A stretch of DNA of 10,095 nt, from the NCBI GenBank assembly GCA_937889205.1, contig CALARN010000002.1, forward strand, positions 1-10,095. The letters are read 5' to 3'. Of this stretch, positions 6,083-10,095 are shown one piece after another. The position numbers and the translations under genes were made by a program. The notes under the pieces are model-generated. The model was not told where the DNA came from, did no database searches, and worked only from the letters and a program-made list of their open reading frames with translations. Each line of letters opens with the position of its first letter. Within the stretch, counting starts at the first letter, position 1. Origin of the DNA: an uncultured bacterium (GTDB lineage: Bacteria; Patescibacteriota; Dojkabacteria; B142; OLB20).

Positions 6083-7582
6083 CTAGTTTTGTTTTAGAAA
6101 CTCTTTAAGTATCTTTGCATATGTTTTATGCCAATTAACCCCAAAGATATCTTCTGCCTCGGCTTTAGAATCTGGAGAAGCTGGTTCAACAGCATTCTCA
6201 ATAATTGAGATTTCTTTTGTCATATCTGCCGACCTTTGTGCATATTTACTTGGAACTCTTCTTAACTCTTTTGCAAAAGACTCGATATATGTTCTTAGTA
6301 CAGTTGTTATTTCTTCATTAGAAAAGCGAATCATGCCAGTACGGTTAAGATCTGTTATTAGCCTTTGTAAATCGTAATATCCACTGCGCATTTGAACTAT
6401 AAAATTGTCCTCAAAGTTAGGGAATAAATTGTAAAGTGCTACTTTTTCAGGAGAAATATCAATAAAGTTTCCATTATTATCTAGCTTTTTACCGTTAATT
6501 AAAGTGACATCGTGGTCTACAAGCTCAGCTAGTAAAGAAATGTTTTGCGGATTCGACATGCCGGAGATAGCGTTATTAATATCCATAACAGCGAACTGTT
6601 CGCCCAAAATTTGCGCAAATATTGGTAAGTAGTCTTTATAGAAGTTTTGGGCGGATTTTAAGCTTTCAATACTTCCATGATTAGCGCTTAATTGTTTAAA
6701 TCTGCTATCTTCGTCAAGCCTAGCTCTAACACTAATTGAGTTTGCTAGTTCCGAAAGGTTTGATTGAATCAAAGAAAGCTGCAGATCATTGAACTCCCCA
6801 TCAACAAAAACATGGCAGGGATACTCTGTATTCCCAACATATTTAGTATCGTTCGGTGATATTTTAGAGATATTCAAAGTAATTTGGGGCTCATCGGGTT
6901 CGGGAATATGTCCTATTTCATAGATTAATCTGCTTACATCATGTAGTCTGTATTTTGTTCTCATTGCCCAGGCTTCAAGGCCCGGAGTAACATCGGTCTT
7001 TTCAACAAACTCAGCCGTAGAGATAATACCTTGAGGTGTTGATAGCTTGGCATCTTTTGGTAATTCCCAAGCCGCTATAAGTTCGCGTGTTCTTAGTCCT
7101 CTACTTGCCAAATAATTACTCATTTTGTAGTCTAACCAACCAGATTTAATATCGTGAACTCCTAAATATGAAGTGAGGCTTTTAATAGGCTTAAAATGAA
7201 ACCGCACCTTATTTCCATTAAGTTCAGAAACTGTTCCGAAGACACGATCATTATCATAAGCCTCTTGATCGTAAAGTGCAGAATTAGGAGAGATTTCTGC
7301 TCCGCCACCTTTAATAATTATGTCGTTATAAATAACCCCGGTTTTTGATCTGAAAACAATAGGGGGGTAGCTAAAAGCCCTTTTCTCTGTTATTGATCTT
7401 CTGCCAAGAGGCTGCTCAATTTGTGAGATTTCTGCTAGGTTATATAGCGAAAGCCTAGGTAAGTCATCAATATTAAAGGGTAGTTCAAAATTTTGGGAAT
7501 TATCAATAACTGGTGCCCCGCTAATTGGGTGAGACAAAGGCTCAGGAGTCTCTAATTTTGGTATGTATCTATCTCCTGTCAT
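6083..7582 (-). CDS. Diverged SelO (YdiU)-like pseudokinase/protein adenylyltransferase, tentative
   Basis: From the ATG at 7582 the protein is 499 residues, cytoplasmic, with no signal peptide, close to SelO length. Several blocks follow the SelO order. IIIKGGGAE (88-96) resembles the LKGxG lysine motif. GWLDYKMSNYLASRGLRTRE (148-167) and the hydrophobic stretch after it resemble the SelO helix REFLxSEAMxxLGIPTTRAL. VTPGLEAWAMRT (198-209) resembles the segment after the EPGA turn. SGMSNPQNISLLAELVDHDV (340-359) resembles the GVMNTDNxxxxGxxxDYGP catalytic loop, with Asn344/Asn347 and Asp356/Asp358 as candidate metal ligands. SelO proteins transfer AMP from ATP to proteins. About 40 extra residues separate the Lys motif from the next helix, and the usual GDGRA is missing. 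This is motif reading only; an unrelated kinase-like fold is possible. The frame continues to a TTG at 7597, but the likely transcript start is near 7598, so the ATG is preferred. Confidence 0.42.
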   Translation of the reverse strand: MTGDRYIPKLETPEPLSHPISGAPVIDNSQNFELPFNIDDLPRLSLYNLAEISQIEQPLGRRSITEKRAFSYPPIVFRSKTGVIYNDIIIKGGGAEISPNSALYDQEAYDNDRVFGTVSELNGNKVRFHFKPIKSLTSYLGVHDIKSGWLDYKMSNYLASRGLRTRELIAAWELPKDAKLSTPQGIISTAEFVEKTDVTPGLEAWAMRTKYRLHDVSRLIYEIGHIPEPDEPQITLNISKISPNDTKYVGNTEYPCHVFVDGEFNDLQLSLIQSNLSELANSISVRARLDEDSRFKQLSANHGSIESLKSAQNFYKDYLPIFAQILGEQFAVMDINNAISGMSNPQNISLLAELVDHDVTLINGKKLDNNGNFIDISPEKVALYNLFPNFEDNFIVQMRSGYYDLQRLITDLNRTGMIRFSNEEITTVLRTYIESFAKELRRVPSKYAQRSADMTKEISIIENAVEPASPDSKAEAEDIFGVNWHKTYAKILKEFLKQN

Positions 7583-7604
7583 CTTGTTAATTATCAATGT
7601 TTAA

Positions 7605-7613
7605 ACTATAGCA
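7605..7613 (-). promoter_or_regulatory. Extended -10 for the SelO-like gene
   Basis: Minus-strand TGC-TATAGT: a TGn extension plus a 5 of 6 hexamer. The start predicted near 7598 gives a leader of about 15 nt to the ATG at 7582 and almost none to the TTG at 7597, so it decides the start. Confidence 0.4.
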
Positions 7614-7616
7614 GAT

Positions 7617-7632
7617 TAGCAGTTTTTTGCTA
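7617..7632. repeat. Inverted repeat TAGCA-GTTTTT-TGCTA between divergent promoters
   Basis: A perfect 5-bp-arm dyad in the gap between the SelO-like gene (minus) and the 7TM gene (plus). It covers the expected -35 zone of the leftward promoter and part of the rightward one, so a bound protein could affect both. Nearly the same sequence occurs at 6016-6029. Confidence 0.4.
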
Positions 7633-7652
7633 TGCTTAAGTATTTAATCTAG

Positions 7653-7658
7653 TATAAT
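7653..7658 (+). promoter_or_regulatory. -10 box for the 7TM gene
   Basis: Perfect TATAAT. The predicted start near 7665 gives a leader of about 31 nt to the ATG at 7696. No good -35 is seen. Confidence 0.45.
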
Positions 7659-7695
7659 AATAACATTCTTTTTTACATATATTTAACCCTTTATT

Positions 7696-8388
7696 ATGAT
7701 ACGACCTCTAATTACAGCAATTATTGAGTATTTGCTAGCTTTCTTGGTATTTAAATATGGTAAATTGCATAAGAATACTATGGCATTGATAATATTTTTA
7801 TTGGCTACTTACCAGCTTGGAGAGGTGATTATCTTTATGACAAATGGTGGCGAGATTGGATTTAAAATTGCGTATGTTGCTACAACTTTACTACCACCTT
7901 TGGGAATATTGTTGACTCAAAAAATTCTTAAGAAGAACTTCGGATACCTTCTTTTTCAATTAATTTCACTTGGCTTCGCAGCTTATATTCTAGTCATACC
8001 CCAAGTTGCTTTAAACTTTGAATTGGGGCCTTATTGTATCAGAGTCTTTGATTACGAGGCATTACTTGCTCAGTATTACTTTTTGTATTACCAAGGCACA
8101 TTAATGCTGACAATGCTAATTATAATAATCGCCATCTTTAGAGTTAAGCTCGACAAAGATAGGGCAGTGTTGCAAAGTATTCTAATTGCCTACTTATCTT
8201 TTGATGGCTTGGCAATATTAATTGCTCAAATGTATCCTGAATTTTGGCCATCGTCAGCTTCTTTAATGTGTGCTTTGGCCCTTATTGCCGCCTTCATTTT
8301 CACTAGAGTATCTCTAGCAGAAAATTTCAATTCTTTATTGAAGGCTGGTAAGAAACAATTACGCTGGGGTGAATCGTTGTTTTCATAG
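7696..8388 (+). CDS. 7TM membrane protein, resembles the sensor half of 7TM histidine kinases
   Basis: This 230-residue protein has seven likely helices (about 5-20, 28-48, 55-77, 84-103, 128-149, 157-177, 184-203). A short N-terminal outside end, the helix-2 pattern ALIIFLLATYQLGEVIIFM and the helix-3 pattern IAYVATTLLPPLGILLTQKIL recall the 7TM sensor region found before histidine kinase or cyclase domains (HisKA_7TM type). It ends about 27 residues after the last helix with FNSLLKAGKKQLRWGESLFS, so there is no signalling domain in this chain. A TAG stop follows and the downstream sequence is a new promoter, so I see no sign of a broken kinase gene. It may be a stand-alone receptor or an unrelated small transporter. 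It is divergent from the SelO-like gene and shares a 113-bp control region with it. Confidence 0.7.
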   Translation: MIRPLITAIIEYLLAFLVFKYGKLHKNTMALIIFLLATYQLGEVIIFMTNGGEIGFKIAYVATTLLPPLGILLTQKILKKNFGYLLFQLISLGFAAYILVIPQVALNFELGPYCIRVFDYEALLAQYYFLYYQGTLMLTMLIIIIAIFRVKLDKDRAVLQSILIAYLSFDGLAILIAQMYPEFWPSSASLMCALALIAAFIFTRVSLAENFNSLLKAGKKQLRWGESLFS

Positions 8389-8394
8389 CTTTTC

Positions 8395-8403
8395 TGATAT
8401 AAT
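8395..8403 (+). promoter_or_regulatory. Extended -10 for the small unknown gene
   Basis: TGA-TATAAT: a TGn extension and a perfect hexamer, just 6 bp after the 7TM gene stop. The predicted start near 8410 leaves a leader of about 31 nt to the ATG at 8442. A short dyad, AGCA-AC-TGCT (8407-8416), lies at the predicted start. The same GATATAAT core is used at 2579-2584 and 10042-10050. Confidence 0.45.
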
Positions 8404-8441
8404 TCAAGCAACTGCTATTATTAATTTCTATAAAAGACATC

Positions 8442-8765
8442 ATGATTGGATTAGAAATTGGCAGTATTGAAGGATTCCCCGAAGTAGCTATCACTCAACC
8501 TTATGGCTTCTTTGATATTATTCAGCCTTATGCGGATCTCCATCTTTTAGCTTTATGTCCTGAGTTTAGAGATGAGCAAGTATTGGCGCAGTTTCGCTAT
8601 ACACTAGCTAATGCTTTGAGTCCGGTAATAGGAACTATACATGGCTTTCAAGTGCAGCATCAAGGCTCGCATGCTGCAACAAAACAAATATATAGAGGCA
8701 GAGTACATGACTTTTCAATAACTAGGGTGGGATGCGAGAATTATATTGGACGAAAGGCAATATGA
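8442..8765 (+). CDS. Small hypothetical protein, 107 residues
   Basis: I do not recognise this protein. It is soluble, with no signal peptide or membrane helix. Features that can be seen are a Gly/Ile-rich N-terminus (MIGLEIGSIEGFPEV), an aromatic stretch (QPYGFFDIIQPYADLHLL), an amphipathic middle (about 43-60), and a His/Gln-rich segment HGFQVQHQGSHAATKQ (67-82) that could bind a metal or simply be polar. It ends with VGCENYIGRKAI. It has its own extended -10 promoter upstream and a strong hairpin 38 bp after its TGA stop, so it looks like a complete single-gene unit. It is the only TGA-stopped gene here. If TGA were read through, the frame would end eight codons later at TAA, so this does not suggest a recoded genome. 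Confidence 0.55.
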   Translation: MIGLEIGSIEGFPEVAITQPYGFFDIIQPYADLHLLALCPEFRDEQVLAQFRYTLANALSPVIGTIHGFQVQHQGSHAATKQIYRGRVHDFSITRVGCENYIGRKAI

Positions 8766-8802
8766 AGGGTAATTATCAAGGGGCTCTAACAGGGCTTTCT
8801 CT

Positions 8803-8828
8803 TTAAACGAAATTTATATTTCGTTTAA
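8803..8828. terminator. Bidirectional hairpin terminator between convergent genes
   Basis: A perfect inverted repeat with 11-bp arms (TTAAACGAAAT / ATTTCGTTTAA) and a 4-nt loop (TTAT). It sits between the small plus-strand gene and the minus-strand acyltransferase-like gene. The TAA stop of the latter (8814-8816) lies in the loop, so the upstream arm encodes its last codons. The A- and T-rich stem ends could serve as U-tracts in both directions. Confidence 0.6.
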
Positions 8829-9992
8829 GATATTATTTGACGCTTTGACAAATGCAGCTTCAAATTTCGATCTACTTGCAGTTGAGCCCCCAGAAATTGA
8901 TAATGAGTTTATTGCGATATTCTTTTCACCATTAGGTAGTTGTCCATTTATACTAAATAACATCGGTATTTCCCAGTGTTTTGGATAAATTCTAAAGTCA
9001 ACGCCTATGTCTTTAATTTGGCCGCCAATTTGCGGATTCACCATTTCCAAAGCATGATTTGGTTTAAAATTTCTACCTGGGCCCATGCCAACCAATGATG
9101 ATATTGGTGGAATTAGCGCCTTAGGAATATTGGTAACAATATATTTATATATTGCAGCTATTAACTCAGAGGGGTATTTGTTTAATTCTAGAGCTGTGAT
9201 TGCCATACCAAGACGCGTATCGGCTTGTTTTTCTAAACACATCCTAAAAGGATTACCTTCAAATTCAACAAGTTCACGATTTCTTAGAAATTCCGGTAAA
9301 ACTCTGAAACCAGGTGACTTAGTTAAAATCGGAAAGCAGGTTAATGATTTCTCCCCTCTTGTCTGCAGTCCGGCCGCGGCGGCAGCTAACAATATTTGTT
9401 TTGGTTCATTAATGCTTGTCTTAGGGAGATTTATTTCAATTCTTCTTCCAGAAATAATTTTTTCTGAAGGCCTGTTTGGCTCTCTTTTAGCATAAGGAAG
9501 TAAGCCTTGAACTATAGGAATAATCTGAACCGAATCGAACTCTCTATGATCTGCAGTAACTAATAAGCTTCCTTTTGGACCGTTACTAACAAATAAAGAG
9601 CTTGGGCATCCTTGTATTAATTCTTCTGGTAATAATCCGTCAATTGTTTCCTTTAATACTGTAAACGAGCCGTCTGTAGGCCTTTCGTTAATAGATTGTA
9701 CATGTGTCACATGTTCTGGATGCGTTTCTTGTAATATCGTCGCAACGCTTTCTGGTGAGAATTGCAGCAAGGGATCATTGAATCTTATTTCGGCAGTATA
9801 GAAACGATCTCTGCGTGGTATTGCATCCCAAATGATTTCAGAGGGCAATCGCGGCTCGTTTCCACGATTGCAATCGGGAATAAGACTCATTGTCTTGGTT
9901 ACTAGGGTTGCTACGGCTGCGGTGAAAGCTGGTAGGCCAATACCTCTGTAAATATGATTTATTTCTGTTAGGGACGGCCTCTCGTTTACCAT
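8814..9992 (-). CDS. CAT/condensation-fold acyltransferase-like protein, tentative
   Basis: This 392-residue soluble protein has no signal peptide. The clearest motif is SLLVTADHREFDSVQIIPIV (142-161). It matches the HxxxD(G) active-site pattern shared by chloramphenicol acetyltransferases, 2-oxoacid dehydrogenase E2 cores and condensation domains, here with His149 and Asp153 and with Ser in place of the usual Gly. Its position near residue 150 of about 390 is that of condensation-type pseudo-dimers, not of E2 proteins, where it is C-terminal. The second half (about 250-385), with VNPQIGG, IPMLFSING and a last helix after SGGSTASRSKF, could be the second CAT-like lobe. If so, it would transfer an acyl group to an unknown acceptor. 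No carrier protein or peptide synthetase gene is nearby. A GGAAG lies 13 nt before the ATG, too far for a normal ribosome site. It may instead be a non-catalytic relative. Confidence 0.4.
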   Translation of the reverse strand: MVNERPSLTEINHIYRGIGLPAFTAAVATLVTKTMSLIPDCNRGNEPRLPSEIIWDAIPRRDRFYTAEIRFNDPLLQFSPESVATILQETHPEHVTHVQSINERPTDGSFTVLKETIDGLLPEELIQGCPSSLFVSNGPKGSLLVTADHREFDSVQIIPIVQGLLPYAKREPNRPSEKIISGRRIEINLPKTSINEPKQILLAAAAAGLQTRGEKSLTCFPILTKSPGFRVLPEFLRNRELVEFEGNPFRMCLEKQADTRLGMAITALELNKYPSELIAAIYKYIVTNIPKALIPPISSLVGMGPGRNFKPNHALEMVNPQIGGQIKDIGVDFRIYPKHWEIPMLFSINGQLPNGEKNIAINSLSISGGSTASRSKFEAAFVKASNNILNEI

Positions 9993-10035
9993 TGAATAAT
10001 AAATTCTTCCAATATATAATCAGATTGATAGGGCG

Positions 10036-10051
10036 GTGATAATTATATCAC
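10036..10051. promoter_or_regulatory. 16-bp dyad overlapping a -10 box (candidate operator)
   Basis: GTGATA-ATTA-TATCAC is a perfect 6-bp-arm dyad that covers the extended -10 of the acyltransferase-like gene and a possible opposite-strand -10 (GATAAT, 10038-10043). A dimeric regulator bound here would block both. Confidence 0.4.
10042..10050 (-). promoter_or_regulatory. Extended -10 for the acyltransferase-like gene
   Basis: Minus-strand TGA-TATAAT, identical to the box at 8395-8403. The predicted start near 10035 gives a leader of about 43 nt to the ATG at 9992. The -35 zone (around 10065-10070) shows no good match. Confidence 0.5.
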
Positions 10052-10069
10052 AGAAATATAAAACACCTA

Positions 10070-10095
10070 ATGATAAAAGCAATTAAAATCAAGGG
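10070..10095 (+). CDS. Possible start of a divergent gene (partial, off the right edge)
   Basis: An ATG at 10070 opens the frame MIKAIKIK, lysine-rich like many bacterial N-termini, and stays open to the edge, only 26 nt. A GATAAT at 10038-10043 (5 of 6 to TATAAT) would give a leader of about 20 nt, in line with other genes here. Too little is visible for more. Confidence 0.22.

Noticed and set aside
8226..8411. Minus-strand reading frame of 61 codons
   Set aside because: It is antisense to the end of the 7TM gene and covers the plus-strand promoter at 8395-8403; it has no family features.
7696..8441. Truncated histidine kinase pseudogene
   Set aside because: No remnants of H-box or ATPase motifs follow the stop; a promoter and a different gene begin immediately.
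8763..8792. Read-through of TGA as glycine or tryptophan (recoded genome)
   Set aside because: The extension would be only eight codons, and all other genes are fully open with TGA treated as a stop.
9085..9495. Plus-strand reading frame of 136 codons
   Set aside because: It is antisense to the acyltransferase-like gene, which has the longer frame, a promoter and a terminator.

Overview
This window is AT-rich and gene-dense. Its genes lie on both strands, nearly all carry their own promoter, and no start codon has a Shine-Dalgarno motif at normal spacing. Short leaders, TATAAT-type -10 boxes and many strongly diverged proteins fit a low-GC bacterium from a poorly sampled lineage. A Patescibacteria/CPR-like genome is my best guess, but nothing here proves it. 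The standard genetic code fits: stops are TAA, TAG and one TGA. I see no rRNA, tRNA, CRISPR, insertion sequence or phage gene, and no gene-free stretch longer than about 170 bp.

Layout, left to right. (1) 1-1479, minus strand: an ECF sigma factor and a downstream single-pass membrane protein that is probably its anti-sigma partner (cut by the left edge). (2) 1646-2554, minus: a TIM-barrel protein of the xylose isomerase-like/AP endonuclease 2 type; its start is best placed at an internal ATG. (3) 2657-3361, minus: a HAD-IB phosphatase-like hydrolase. (4) 3491-4200, plus: two overlapping genes that look like the two halves of a heterodimeric lycopene beta-cyclase. (5) 4192-4992, minus: a polytopic membrane protein with an internal duplication, overlapping the cyclase pair tail to tail. 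(6) 5051-5986, minus: a DUF368/PopT polyprenyl-phosphate transporter. (7) 6083-7582, minus: a diverged protein with SelO-pseudokinase-like motifs. (8) 7696-8388, plus: a 7TM protein like the sensor half of a 7TM histidine kinase, without the kinase. (9) 8442-8765, plus: a small unknown protein. (10) 8814-9992, minus: a probable CAT/condensation-fold acyltransferase-like protein, which converges on gene 9 through a shared hairpin terminator. (11) A possible divergent plus-strand gene begins at 10070 and runs off the right edge.

A loose theme is the cell envelope and isoprenoids: an envelope-type sigma/anti-sigma pair, a carotenoid cyclase pair, an undecaprenyl-phosphate flippase and further membrane proteins. 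The genes do not form one operon, so a shared pathway is only an inference. The least expected items are the SelO-like and acyltransferase-like proteins, the duplicated membrane protein, a stand-alone lycopene cyclase pair, and several palindromes placed on promoters. Two of those palindromes are nearly identical and lie upstream of different genes.
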